Assembly (NCBI GenBank): GCA_965224275.1
Contig: CBDCYR010000002.1
Span: forward strand, 592,329-656,328
DNA length: 64,000 nucleotides
Origin: CAUZWH01 sp965224275
GTDB taxonomy: Bacteria > Pseudomonadota > Alphaproteobacteria > SHVV01
Reading direction: 5' to 3'
Numbering within the stretch: the first letter of the stretch is position 1; every line of letters starts with the position of its first letter. The position numbers and the translations under genes were made by a program. Shown piece after piece: positions 45,634 through 54,276 of the stretch. The notes under the pieces were generated by a model, which worked only from the letters and a program-made list of their open reading frames with translations, had not been told where the DNA came from and searched no databases.

Positions 45634-46266
45634 CTGAGGCTGTTGTTCCCTGGGATCAAGAGAGGCACGAACTGTTGGACGCTGAACAAGCGGCAAGTCG
45701 AGGTTACCCTCGACTTGGGCAATGGCTCGAAAAAAACTGAAGCACTTTGGCAGGAGCACAAGGGAAGCCCCTTAAGCCTTCTTAAACAATGCGACTATTA
45801 CGGGAAGCTATCCTGCCAGTTTCCCATCGCGCCCATCCGGGTCGTGTACACGAAGGCTGGAACCAATATCGCGGCAGCGGTTGTACGAGACGAGACGGCG
45901 ATCATCGATCACAAGCTCTACTGGGCGGCGACGGTGAGTTCCGAGGAAGCCTCCTATCTCTGCGGCGTGCTCAATAGTGAAGCTCTGCGCGCTGGCGTCG
46001 AACGGTATCAGTCCCAAGGGCAATGGGGCGCGCGGGATTTTGACAAGTACGTGTTCAATCTGCCGATCCCGCGTTTCGATGAGAATAATACGCTTCATCG
46101 CGCGCTTGCCGACACGGCAATAACGGCGGAAATGGTTGCGTACGCTGTTCCCGCAAAGGAAGAGTATTTCACACGCACGCGCAAACGTGTCCGGTCCGCG
46201 CTCGCCAAGGATGGAATTGGCACTCACCTGGAGGAATTGGTAACCGAATTGCTCCAAGGCCCGTGA

Positions 46267-46579
46267 GGTGAGTTCAGAATGAGAGATGCAAAATTGTTTG
46301 CGCGGAAACGGTTGAGGTTGCTCCAGAGAATCCTATGGCGGTGGGGCTGATCCACGGCCGCAGTCATCCGGTAACCGAGGAAATGTGATTGACGGCGGAC
46401 TTAATGGGATCGTTGTTGACATGGCCGTATTTTGTGACGTCGATGCGATATGGCTCTTGCAAGCCACCATCTATTGCCGCATCGAAGAGACCAAGAATGA
46501 CCCAGAGCCCTTGGTCCGGACCGCCGGCCCAGACAAAATCGCCTCCGGCAAACCCGGTGCGGTTCACTCCGTCTAGAAA
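46267..46579. other. Degraded stretch, possibly gene remnants
   Basis: No complete gene. One forward frame just after the methylase stop reads PENPMAVGLIHGRSHPVTEEM and ends at 46388, which looks like the tail of a real protein. The rest shows short open frames in several directions, none recognisable. Confidence 0.35.
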
Positions 46580-47094
46580 CGGCGCAGCGTGCGCTTGATG
46601 ATCTAACATTCGAGATCGCTGTTCTGAAGAAGCTCGGCGCGGCTCTGGAAATCGCTCGCGGGTCTGCACGAGACCGTTATGTTGAACCCGTACTAATGGA
46701 ACTCGGCCCGCTTCTGCAACTCCTCTGGCCGGAGGCCGAACTCCGCTTCGATGCGGAGAAAGTGCTCCCGACAGCCTTGGTGCGGGCGGGAACGGAGGAG
46801 GATTTCGATATTCTCGCGGGTGGTACGCAAGAGCAGATAGCGCTGCTCGTACGGCTTGCCTTCGCCCGTATGCTGGCCAATGCGGGCGCGCCCGCGCCCG
46901 GCATTCTCGACGACGCCATCGTCCACACTGACGACGACCGCATCGAGAGGATGTTCGATGCCTTGACGCGCCAGGCGCAGGATCTCCAGATAATAGTGTT
47001 CTCTTGTCGCCAGAGGGCTTTTCGCGACCTGGGAGGCCGTTGCCTCGATATCGCGTCGGCAGGTCCGGCAGTGGAGCGCACTGAAGCGCCGTGA
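46580..47094 (+). pseudogene. C-terminal fragment of an SMC/YhaN-like ATPase
   Basis: The frame from about LETAQRALDDLTFEIAVLKKL to TGA 47094 matches the C-terminal half of large coiled-coil ATPases: ABC-signature-like GGTQEQIALLVRLAFARML and Walker B LDDAIVHTDDDRIERMF, then IIVFSCRQRAF. The usual Ser of the signature (LSGG) is Ala here. The N-terminal Walker A half and coiled coil are missing. Such ATPases often accompany nuclease partners or defence genes, fitting the neighbouring broken restriction gene. Confidence 0.65.
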
Positions 47095-47247
47095 TCTGGG
47101 TCTCCGCCTTTTGGCTTCCGACCCCGTACACTTCATCACTTGCACGTAATTCGGCTCGACCTTGCGCATATCTAAGGCGAAGCTTCCAAATGCGCCTAAG
47201 TCAGCGTAGATGCAGCCCTACTCCAACTCTATGACCACGCGCACCCG

Positions 47248-47649
47248 CTACGGCTGGGGCGGCTCTCCAACGACAAGCAGGCAGTCGACCTTGGCGCCGG
47301 TTCGCCTCGCTTCGTACTCGCAATCGACGATCCGCGGCCCGTACTCATGCCAGATAATCTCGCGCCATCCACCACTGGGATCGTGCAAGGGGATAACCTG
47401 GAACTGCATCTCGAGCAGGATGCCAAAAACGAGAGCGGCGGGCACGCCTGCGGCCATCGCCAGGGCTAACCAACGTCGCCGGGCACGGCGCGCGGCCTCT
47501 ACCCAACGATCGAAATCCACCCTGTGCGTCCGCAACTCCTTCATGAGATCGGCCGCCGCTTTCGCCGCAGTCTCGTCTACCGGGTTCTGAGTGGCCAATC
47601 GGCCGGGCAGAGACGGCGTCTCCCTGGGGCTCTCGCCGAGCGTCTCCAT
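47248..47649 (-). CDS. Unknown small membrane protein at the end of the conjugation operon
   Basis: A 133-residue protein with one membrane helix in the middle (WLALAMAAGVPAALVFGILL), an N-terminal charged helical part (AAADLMKELRTHRVDFDRWVEAARRARRR) and a short periplasmic tail with two cysteines. Not a family I can name. No strong ribosome site before ATG 47649. It lies 17 bp beyond the preceding small gene on the same strand, so likely co-transcribed with the coupling-protein gene. Confidence 0.6.
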   Translation of the reverse strand: METLGESPRETPSLPGRLATQNPVDETAAKAAADLMKELRTHRVDFDRWVEAARRARRRWLALAMAAGVPAALVFGILLEMQFQVIPLHDPSGGWREIIWHEYGPRIVDCEYEARRTGAKVDCLLVVGEPPQP

Positions 47650-47666
47650 GGTCCGAACAAGCTTGT

Positions 47667-47888
47667 CTATGTCATTTTTGGACGGACCTGCTCCAGCGTA
47701 AGTATCTTCATCGGTCCGAGCCGCGATGACACGTACAATGCCGAGGATTTCCTCCAGAACCGGCGCTTGGCCGCCGCCACCGGTTCGGACTGTTCCGCAG
47801 TGGGACCGGCCGCGTTGTCGGCTCCCGTATCACCGGTGCCGTCCTCCCGGGCGACACGAGTCGCCATGCCGGGCTTGTTGCCCGTCAT
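47667..47888 (-). CDS. Unknown 73-residue protein coupled to the coupling-protein gene
   Basis: Begins MTGNKPGMATRV, Ala/Gly/Asp-rich at first and basic later (AAAKRRFWRKSS). AGGAG lies upstream and its ATG overlaps the stop of the coupling-protein gene (ATGA), strong evidence for real translation. Position resembles the small TraD-like genes that follow coupling proteins in conjugation clusters, but sequence similarity is not evident to me. Confidence 0.6.
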   Translation of the reverse strand: MTGNKPGMATRVAREDGTGDTGADNAAGPTAEQSEPVAAAKRRFWRKSSALYVSSRLGPMKILTLEQVRPKMT

Positions 47889-49864
47889 TTTTCTTCTCCT
47901 TTCAATGCGGATAAGGGCCATGACGCCCAGCCCCGCCGTTCGGCCCGGTCCTGGGCGCGTTGCCTGCGCAGCACGAAGGGATTGGGATCGGCGAGGTAGC
48001 GGGCGTCGCGGCGCAGCCAGTAGCGGGCGTGGTGAAGGTGCAACGCGTCGCGCGGCATATCCTTGGGCGCCGCAATCACATATTGCCGGTCGGGACCGAG
48101 GGTCATGAGTTCGTCGGGCGTGACCAGCCTCTCGCGCACCAGGGACCGGGACTCGCCGGCCTGCCACTGCGTGTTGGCGGTGACAATGCGACTCTCGGCG
48201 ATGGTGCCCGACCGGCTTTCGGTCCTGGCCTCGAAGGTGGCCGTGCCGATCGCCTTCGACAGTTCCTCGGCGCCCTCGGCGTCGGTGCGGGGGAAGCCGA
48301 GGACCTGGACCAGTTCAGCCAGATGCAGGAGGGTCTTGCGGTGCTCCTTGCCCCAGGTGGAATCCAGCGCCGAGATCGACTGGGCGAAACACCAGAAATG
48401 GACACCCTTGCCGGCGGCCATGGTGTAGCCGTCCATGACCGGTTTGAGGTAGCCGAGGCGCGGCATCTCGTCGATGACGATCAGCAGGTCGCGCTCAAGG
48501 GGACTGATGCCGGCGACGGCGTTGGGGATGGCCACCCAAAGGCGCAGCCAACCCTTGACATGCTCGATGGTCTCCTCGGGAGCGACCACGAAGAGATCGG
48601 TATCGCCCTCGGCTAAAATGAGGGGATCGAAGCTGGAGGTTTGTGTGTGAGCGGCCAGTTCGGGGTAGTTGAGGAAGGCGAGCTGGTTGGCGATGGTAGT
48701 GAAGGTGGAGCCGCCCTCTTCCTTGCCGACCTGGGCCTGGCGTTCGACCGCGAGGCGGGCGAGCCCACCGGCGAAAGGCTTCTCCTCCCGGAAGGCGGCG
48801 GCGAAGCCCTCGCGCGCGTCGGGCGCCGCGGACAGCATCTCGTGGAGGATTGTGAGTGTGCGCCGCTCCGGCGGCTCCTTGAAGCGCACCCAGGCCATGT
48901 AACCGGCGACGATGGCGCGGGCGGACTCGTAGAAATGGAGACTGTTCTGGTGCGCGCCCGGGCGCGGCGGCGTGAGCAGGGCGTCGAGCAGGACGTTGAT
49001 ATCGCGCACCGCGAGGCCGTCGTCATCGCGGATGAAGTCGAACGGGTTGTAGGAGGCGCTGTCCGTGTCCGGCAGATGGGTATCGGGGAACTGCTTCTTG
49101 TGGCCGCGCACCACGCCGAAGGGATCGATCAGCACGGCGCGGCGGCCCAGCTCGCGGCGCCGGCGCGAGGCAATGCACCAGAGTTCGCCTCGCGGGTCTA
49201 TGGTGACGGTCGATCCGTCGAATCCCCGGTAATCGGGCGAGAGCAGGTTGAGGGCGATGGTGGCGCCCTTGCCGGCACGGGGCGGGGCGACGGTGATGGC
49301 GGAACCTTCGAGGGACCAGCCGATCAGCTTGGCGTTTCGTCCCGCGCCCCACTGGCCGAGAAGGATGCCCTGGCGCCGGGCCAGACGCCGCAGGAAGCGG
49401 TTCCCGAGCAGCCGCGCGCGGCCGTGGAGATCGGATTCGGCGCGCTGGCGCCTGCCGCCGCCGTGGAGGTATTTTAGACTGCCCATGACGAGCTCGAACC
49501 AGAGTACGATCAGGATCATGACGGCGGGCGGCGGCACGGCGAGCAGAACCAGCCCCAAGCCGTCGAGCCCTTCGAGCCAGGCCATGACAGCGCGGAATGA
49601 ACCGGCGGCTTGCAGGGGCTGGACGATCCCTGTCCACAGCGAGGCGCCGCACACGGTCAGCGCGCCGCTGTACAGTCCGAAGCGCAGCCACATCGCCGTT
49701 TCCTTGCGGTCGGTGGCCATATAGGCCACGAGCGCCGAAACCAGCGCGGTGGCGAGCACGCCAACGCTCATGGCGTCCGGCCGGTCGCCGGACAGCAGCC
49801 AGGCCGCCCAGCCCGCTCCCGCCACGAGCAGAAGGGCGCAAATGCTCAATTCAATTGTCCTCAT
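47885..49864 (-). CDS. traG: Type IV coupling protein, VirD4/TraG family
   Basis: A 659-residue inner-membrane ATPase that brings the relaxase-DNA complex to the secretion channel. N-terminal helices (SICALLLVAGAGWAAWLL and two more pairs before residue 130) precede the ATPase domain: Walker A PPRAGKGA near 194-201, Walker B LLIVIDEMPRLG near 425, and the late VLGFPRTDAEGAEELSKAIG. ATG 49864 has AAGGA upstream; a longer frame to 50002 overlaps the DotA-like gene and is rejected. It is downstream of dotA/traY in the same direction. Confidence 0.9.
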   Translation of the reverse strand: MRTIELSICALLLVAGAGWAAWLLSGDRPDAMSVGVLATALVSALVAYMATDRKETAMWLRFGLYSGALTVCGASLWTGIVQPLQAAGSFRAVMAWLEGLDGLGLVLLAVPPPAVMILIVLWFELVMGSLKYLHGGGRRQRAESDLHGRARLLGNRFLRRLARRQGILLGQWGAGRNAKLIGWSLEGSAITVAPPRAGKGATIALNLLSPDYRGFDGSTVTIDPRGELWCIASRRRRELGRRAVLIDPFGVVRGHKKQFPDTHLPDTDSASYNPFDFIRDDDGLAVRDINVLLDALLTPPRPGAHQNSLHFYESARAIVAGYMAWVRFKEPPERRTLTILHEMLSAAPDAREGFAAAFREEKPFAGGLARLAVERQAQVGKEEGGSTFTTIANQLAFLNYPELAAHTQTSSFDPLILAEGDTDLFVVAPEETIEHVKGWLRLWVAIPNAVAGISPLERDLLIVIDEMPRLGYLKPVMDGYTMAAGKGVHFWCFAQSISALDSTWGKEHRKTLLHLAELVQVLGFPRTDAEGAEELSKAIGTATFEARTESRSGTIAESRIVTANTQWQAGESRSLVRERLVTPDELMTLGPDRQYVIAAPKDMPRDALHLHHARYWLRRDARYLADPNPFVLRRQRAQDRAERRGWASWPLSALKGEEK

Positions 49865-49916
49865 GGTTTTCTTTGTCCTTCGAGTTGAATGACAGAATTT
49901 TCTGGTGCGTGGCGCG

Positions 49917-52136
49917 TCAGCGCCCTGCGGACCCGCCGCCACGGCGGGCTCCGGCGCCGATCCGCAAACCGCCCATCCGGGAGATGCCGCCGACGGCAGC
50001 ACCGCCGACCCGCTCGCTGCCTTCGTCGCCGGCGCCTGCCCGCCCGCCGATCCAGTCGAGAACGGCGGAAGGCAACAGGTCGATCAACTTGAACGAGGCG
50101 TTCATCAGCCCATAGGCGATCATGACGTAGAGGGTCAGCATGGCGAGGAAGCCGATCGGGCCGAGGCCGCCGGAGGCCCCGGCATCGCGCATCTGCGGCA
50201 GCCAGACCTCGTTGAACAGGCCGATGGCGGCGAGGAACGTGAAATAGCCCAGGATCAAGCCCAGCAGCATCAGGGGCGGGCGCAGGATCAAAGCGGGCAG
50301 GAACAGCCAGCCCTGGCGGGTCGCCTGGATTGTGAGCCGTCCACCGTCCTCGCGGGTCACATGGGCGGCGGCGAACACGGTAACAGCGAGCACGGCGACG
50401 ACGACATTGACGATCCAGCCGAGAATGCCGAACAGGAAGCGGATGAAGGGCAACGCCGGCAGCAGGTAGGCCAGCACCGCGCCGGCGATCAGCAGGATGC
50501 CGAGCAGGGTCGAGACGAGGCCGTCGGAGACCTGCCAGACGGACTGGAAAACATCGAGCCCACGGCCGATGAAGGGGATGGATTCGAGCAGCCCCGAACC
50601 GGCGGCGGCGCCCATCAGCGCGGCCGTGGCGGCAAGCGCCGCGTTGATCAGGCCATGGCCGAGAGCGGCGAGATCGGCGATGGGATTGCCGCTGTCGGCA
50701 ACGATGACGCTGTCGAGATCGATGAACTCCGTCAGCCCGCTGGCCATGCCGCCGCTGGCGCCATCGCCGCCCGGCGTGGGCAGCACACCGGCTCCGGCGG
50801 TAGCGGCGGAGAACAGCATCGGGTGGTAATCGCGGGAGTGGGCGAGCGCGGCGGCGAGGCCCTTGACGGCGGCGTCGGCCGCGGGCGCCCAGCGCTCCAG
50901 GCTAGGCGGCGGCAGGGCGACGGCGGGGACGTTGTGGGCGGCGGCCTGGAACAGCCCGGCGCGATGGGCGATGGTGTTGAAGAAGCCCGCCGCCGCCATC
51001 CAGCTCGCCGCCTTCGCATCTTCGGCGACCACGCGGGCGAGCGCCGCTTGTTCTTCCGAGGCCGCGCGCTCAAGCGCCGTATCGAGTACACCGGTATAGC
51101 TTTCGGCCAGGCCGCGCCCGGCAAGCAGCGCATCGATATCGGGCAAGGGCCTGCCGTAGACGGGCGTTCCCGGAACGTAATGGGCTGCGAGATCGGCCGA
51201 GATCGCACGTAGTTCGGGCAGCAAGCCGGTGAGCGCCCGGCGGTGGCCCTCGGCGGCGATTCCCGGCGGGCCGCCGGCATCCAGCCCGGCGAATTGGATG
51301 TAGCCGCACAGGTCTCCCGGCATGCCGCGCCCTGCGCCGTCGTAATGGAGGACAGCCGTGCCATTCCCGGCACTCTCGCGGATGGCGATATAGGGCGCAT
51401 CACCGGCACTGGCGGCGCTTTCGTTGGCCGCGCGGCGGCAGGTCTCAAGCATCAGCGTCCGGGCGATGGCGGCGCGCCAGAGCGCTTCGCGGGGCCGGGG
51501 GACGATGGGCCGGCTTTGGCCGAGAGCTTCCTCGGAGAAGGGTTTCCACACCGCGTTGGCGAAATCGCCGCCGAGATGGGCAAGACCGACGACGGCATGC
51601 TGAGCACCGTTCATGCCGCCCGGCAGCGGCGCCATCAGGGCGATGGCCATGACGATACGCACGATCGCCCAGGCGCCGAAACCGAAGCGCCCCTCGCGCG
51701 CGGTATCCACCGTCCCGGCCACCGCATGCCAGATCAGCAGGAAGCCCGCGAGCAGCAGCACGCCCGCATTGAAGGCGAACAACATGGCGCCGAGCGCCGA
51801 AGAGCGCCCCGCGCCTGGCCCGCCGATATCGCCGAGGAAAGCGAGCACGTTGCGCGTTGCCCGGTCGGTATCGGCTAACAGGCCCGGATCGATAGTTTGC
51901 GCGGCGGCGGGATCGGCCGCGATCAGCCCGGCCAGGAAAATTCCGATAAGACCGATCCCGGCGAGACTGACTCCTAACACCGGCAGCAGTGAGCCGGAAG
52001 GGCGAAGAGAGCGGCGTTCCGGCGATGGCGCGCGCCACTGCTTGCTTATCCTCCGGAGCAGTAGGGCCGCATTCCGCGCCGCGCCGGAGAGCGGTTGGCC
52101 AAGATCCGGGGCGAACAGGAAGCGCAGCGCACCCAT
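49917..52136 (-). CDS. traY: DotA/TraY-family integral membrane protein of the conjugation apparatus
   Basis: A 739-residue polytopic protein with a large periplasmic loop. An early helix (LLPVLGVSLAGIGLIGIFLAGLIAA) is followed by ALGAMLFAFNAGVLLLAGFLLIWHAVAGTVDTAREG and a cluster of C-terminal helices (LVSTLLGILLIAGAVLAYLLPALPFIRFLFGILGW; VNVVVAVLAVTVFAAAHV), the DotA/TraY pattern. ATG 52136 lies 5 bp after the preceding stop. The C-terminus is Gly/Arg rich (GARRGGGSAGR). DotA/TraY is a hallmark of IncI-type (type IVB) secretion systems. Confidence 0.85.
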   Translation of the reverse strand: MGALRFLFAPDLGQPLSGAARNAALLLRRISKQWRAPSPERRSLRPSGSLLPVLGVSLAGIGLIGIFLAGLIAADPAAAQTIDPGLLADTDRATRNVLAFLGDIGGPGAGRSSALGAMLFAFNAGVLLLAGFLLIWHAVAGTVDTAREGRFGFGAWAIVRIVMAIALMAPLPGGMNGAQHAVVGLAHLGGDFANAVWKPFSEEALGQSRPIVPRPREALWRAAIARTLMLETCRRAANESAASAGDAPYIAIRESAGNGTAVLHYDGAGRGMPGDLCGYIQFAGLDAGGPPGIAAEGHRRALTGLLPELRAISADLAAHYVPGTPVYGRPLPDIDALLAGRGLAESYTGVLDTALERAASEEQAALARVVAEDAKAASWMAAAGFFNTIAHRAGLFQAAAHNVPAVALPPPSLERWAPAADAAVKGLAAALAHSRDYHPMLFSAATAGAGVLPTPGGDGASGGMASGLTEFIDLDSVIVADSGNPIADLAALGHGLINAALAATAALMGAAAGSGLLESIPFIGRGLDVFQSVWQVSDGLVSTLLGILLIAGAVLAYLLPALPFIRFLFGILGWIVNVVVAVLAVTVFAAAHVTREDGGRLTIQATRQGWLFLPALILRPPLMLLGLILGYFTFLAAIGLFNEVWLPQMRDAGASGGLGPIGFLAMLTLYVMIAYGLMNASFKLIDLLPSAVLDWIGGRAGAGDEGSERVGGAAVGGISRMGGLRIGAGARRGGGSAGR

Positions 52137-52141
52137 GGCGG

Positions 52142-53320
52142 TCAGTTGGCGCCGGCGGCCGGGTTGGCGAGGCCGGGAAGGCGGCGCATGCCTTCGGCGG
52201 CGAGCGCAAGCCCGGCCGCTTCCATCCCGCCGCGCCGCTCGTCGAGCCGGTAGCGCCGCCAATCCAGCATCAGCGAGATCGCCTGCAGGGTGACCACCTC
52301 GCGCAGAAGATTGGCCTCGGACATGGCTTGCAGGTCGACGAACCAGTCCGGGTCCTCGAACCGGCGGCTGGCGAGCAGTTCCAGCAGTTCGTATCGGCTG
52401 ACCGGTGCGCCGGGTTCGCGTCCCGGTCCCGGCGCGACCTGGGCGGCCCAGTCTCCGAGCGCCGCGCCGGGCGCGCGCAGCGACCGGGCGTGGGCGAAAT
52501 AATCGCCGGCAAGCGCGGCACGGGCGCCCGCCGAGCGGGCGAGGAGAACACGGCGGCGCTCCCGGTCGGTATCGGCGGAGGCAATCGGCGGCGGATCGTC
52601 GACCACGGGGGCGGTCAGGTTGCGCGAGAGCTCGACCGCGGCGCGCAGTTCGGCCTCGCTTGTGAAGGTTCGCCGGTCGAACAGGTTGGCGGGCTGGAGA
52701 TCGGCCCCGTGCAGCGCGTCCCCGCCCCGGCAAGCCGTTGGGTCCTCGCCGGCACGCGCGGCATTGCAATAGACTCCGGTCACGGTCTCGAAGCGCGCCG
52801 CATCTCCGGCGGCGGCGCCGGGGCGGTCCACGATGGCTCGGTCGCCCGCGATGCGCCCGGTCTCGGTGGCGGCGGCGCGGGCATAGGCGGTTTCCGACGC
52901 AGCCCGCGTCCCCGCGAGGCCGGTCAGCCCGGTGATAGCTGCGCAGGTGCTATCGCTCGGCCGGCGTGCGCGCATGGCGTCGGTTTCCGCCGCCTCGCGG
53001 GCGATCTGCGCCTGGAGCCTGGTCTGGGCGTCGAGCGCGCCGGTGACCGCCTTGGCGCTTTGCGCCGCATAGCCTGAAAGCTGCCCCGTCTGCAGGCGCA
53101 ACGCCTCGACGATGGAGGCTTCCATGACGTCGATCTCGCGGGTCAGGCCCACCAGCACCCGGTTCGCCTCGGCCCGGTCGTTATCGGTCGGGTCGCACGG
53201 CGAATGGGCCCGCGCGGGCGCGGCAAACATGGCGGCCAGCGTTACGGCCATTACCGGTGTAAGGACGGCGGCCGGGAGGATCGTCCGTTGTAAGAATTTG
53301 TAGCATTCGGTGATTCTCAT
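52142..53320 (-). CDS. Exported protein of the conjugation operon (TraW-like position)
   Basis: A 392-residue protein with an N-terminal signal peptide (LPAAVLTPVMAVTLAAMFAAPARA) and a mostly helical, Ala-rich body with a few cysteines (CDP, CAAI, CNAA, CRGG). I do not recognise a domain; position between ssb and traY is where IncI-type systems keep TraW/TraX-like accessory genes. Its ATG overlaps the upstream stop (ATGA), indicating coupling. Confidence 0.65.
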   Translation of the reverse strand: MRITECYKFLQRTILPAAVLTPVMAVTLAAMFAAPARAHSPCDPTDNDRAEANRVLVGLTREIDVMEASIVEALRLQTGQLSGYAAQSAKAVTGALDAQTRLQAQIAREAAETDAMRARRPSDSTCAAITGLTGLAGTRAASETAYARAAATETGRIAGDRAIVDRPGAAAGDAARFETVTGVYCNAARAGEDPTACRGGDALHGADLQPANLFDRRTFTSEAELRAAVELSRNLTAPVVDDPPPIASADTDRERRRVLLARSAGARAALAGDYFAHARSLRAPGAALGDWAAQVAPGPGREPGAPVSRYELLELLASRRFEDPDWFVDLQAMSEANLLREVVTLQAISLMLDWRRYRLDERRGGMEAAGLALAAEGMRRLPGLANPAAGAN

Positions 53321-53835
53321 TGCCCGCCTCCGACGACGCCCCGGAAGCGCTCAGTATCGGCCCCGCTGTCCCGCAGGACGTTGCCGTAATGCCCGCCGGT
53401 ATCGAGCCCCGGAAGGCGGTGCAGGCCGGGCAGCCGGGGAAGCCGGGAGGTGTAGACCGAGGCGTCGAGCGTGCGCCCGACATAGCCGCGGTAGGCGTTG
53501 CGGGCGATCTCGCAGACCCGGCGTTGCGCCAGGCCGAGGATTTCCTCGAGCGCGCGGCCCGGATCGAACAGCACATTGAAGGCCCGGTAGTTGAACAGGT
53601 CCTCCAGGCAGGAAAAATCGAGGATCGAGTCCGGGTCGCGAATGCCCTGATCGGGATGGCGGATAATCACGAGATCCTCCTCGACGCCCCGCGCGGCGCT
53701 CGCCACCAGCGCCTCGCGGACGGCCGGATCGCAGCCGGCACCGTCCACGCCCGCCGCTCCCGCGGCAGGCGTGGTTCCGAGAACGGTGGCGAGGGCCAGG
53801 ATCGCGATAGGCAGCGTCGTCGTTCGCCTATTCAT
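53317..53835 (-). CDS. Small exported protein of the conjugation operon
   Basis: A 172-residue protein with a signal peptide (LPIAILALATVLGTTPAAGAAG). The mature part has three cysteines (GCDPAV, SCLED, VCEI) and the motif DILDFSCLEDLFNYRAFNVLFDPGRALEEIL in slightly shortened form (DSILDFSCLEDLF). Unknown family. Coupled both ways: start overlaps the ssb stop by 8 bp, stop overlaps the next start. Confidence 0.65.
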   Translation of the reverse strand: MNRRTTTLPIAILALATVLGTTPAAGAAGVDGAGCDPAVREALVASAARGVEEDLVIIRHPDQGIRDPDSILDFSCLEDLFNYRAFNVLFDPGRALEEILGLAQRRVCEIARNAYRGYVGRTLDASVYTSRLPRLPGLHRLPGLDTGGHYGNVLRDSGADTERFRGVVGGGQ

Positions 53836-54247
53836 CGCCGCCCTCGATTCCAGGCATGTCGGCGGTCGTGTCGAGGGCGCCGTCTTGGGTGCCGTCTTCC
53901 TCCTGGCGTGCCGACAACAAATTGACCAGGCCTTGCGGACCGGCGACGACGATCTCCGTAATCCGGCGGGTTTGGCCTTCCTTGTCCCGGTATTCGCGGC
54001 CGGCGATGCGGCCTTCGACCAGAAGGGCCGCGCCCTTGCGGACCAGCTTCCCGACCGCATCGACGGCGCCGCCGGAGACGACGATCCGATGCCACTCGGT
54101 GGCCTCGGCGGCCTCGCCGTCATGCCGTTTCCACTTCTGCGTGGTGGCGAGGCTGAACGTCGCGGTCTTGCCGCCGCTCTGCATCATGCGGATCTCGGGA
54201 TCGCGTCCCGCATGACCCAATAACGTCACCCTGTTCATGTTAAACAT
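53828..54247 (-). CDS. ssb: Single-stranded DNA-binding protein (element-borne)
   Basis: A 139-residue OB-fold SSB: MNRVTLLGHAGRDPEIR at the N-terminus, FSLATTQKW, TEWHRIVVSG, LVEGRIAGREYRDKEG and an acidic C-terminus (MPGIEGGDE) replacing the usual DDDIPF tip. GGAGG eight bases before the ATG. Conjugative elements often carry their own SSB to protect transferred single strands. Its place inside the secretion operon, between the TraU-like ATPase and exported proteins, is notable. Confidence 0.93.
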   Translation of the reverse strand: MFNMNRVTLLGHAGRDPEIRMMQSGGKTATFSLATTQKWKRHDGEAAEATEWHRIVVSGGAVDAVGKLVRKGAALLVEGRIAGREYRDKEGQTRRITEIVVAGPQGLVNLLSARQEEDGTQDGALDTTADMPGIEGGDE

Positions 54248-54276
54248 CGCTTGTTCCTCCGTTTCGGTTGGTTGGT

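Larger units (their letters stand above)
42251..46266 (+). pseudogene. Large N6-adenine methylase / restriction-modification gene with three frameshifts and an IS5 insertion
   Basis: One original gene can be followed from GTG 42251 to TGA 46266. The N-terminus has a nuclease-like D-x-E-x-K pattern (GRIDALLGRTVFELKSDL). The methylase core has LGEYYTPDWLAARMV, motif I MDPACGSGTFLF and motif IV GNPPWVSF; the C-terminus (YLCGVLNSEALRAGV, then DFDKYVFNLPIPRF) is recognition-domain-like. Lesions: a 16-bp tandem duplication at 42589-42620; one extra base near 43444 (CCTAATCTCC); IS5 with target duplication at 44699-45638; one extra A in the run near 45729-45735. Removing all four leaves 3063 bp, exactly 1021 codons. 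Certainly inactive. Confidence 0.9.

Noticed and set aside
46364..46600. Minus-strand frame containing GGDFVWAGGPDQGLWVILG as a gene
   Set aside because: Resembles antisense translations often annotated opposite transposase genes, lacks a start with a ribosome site and continues as a shadow of the ATPase fragment.
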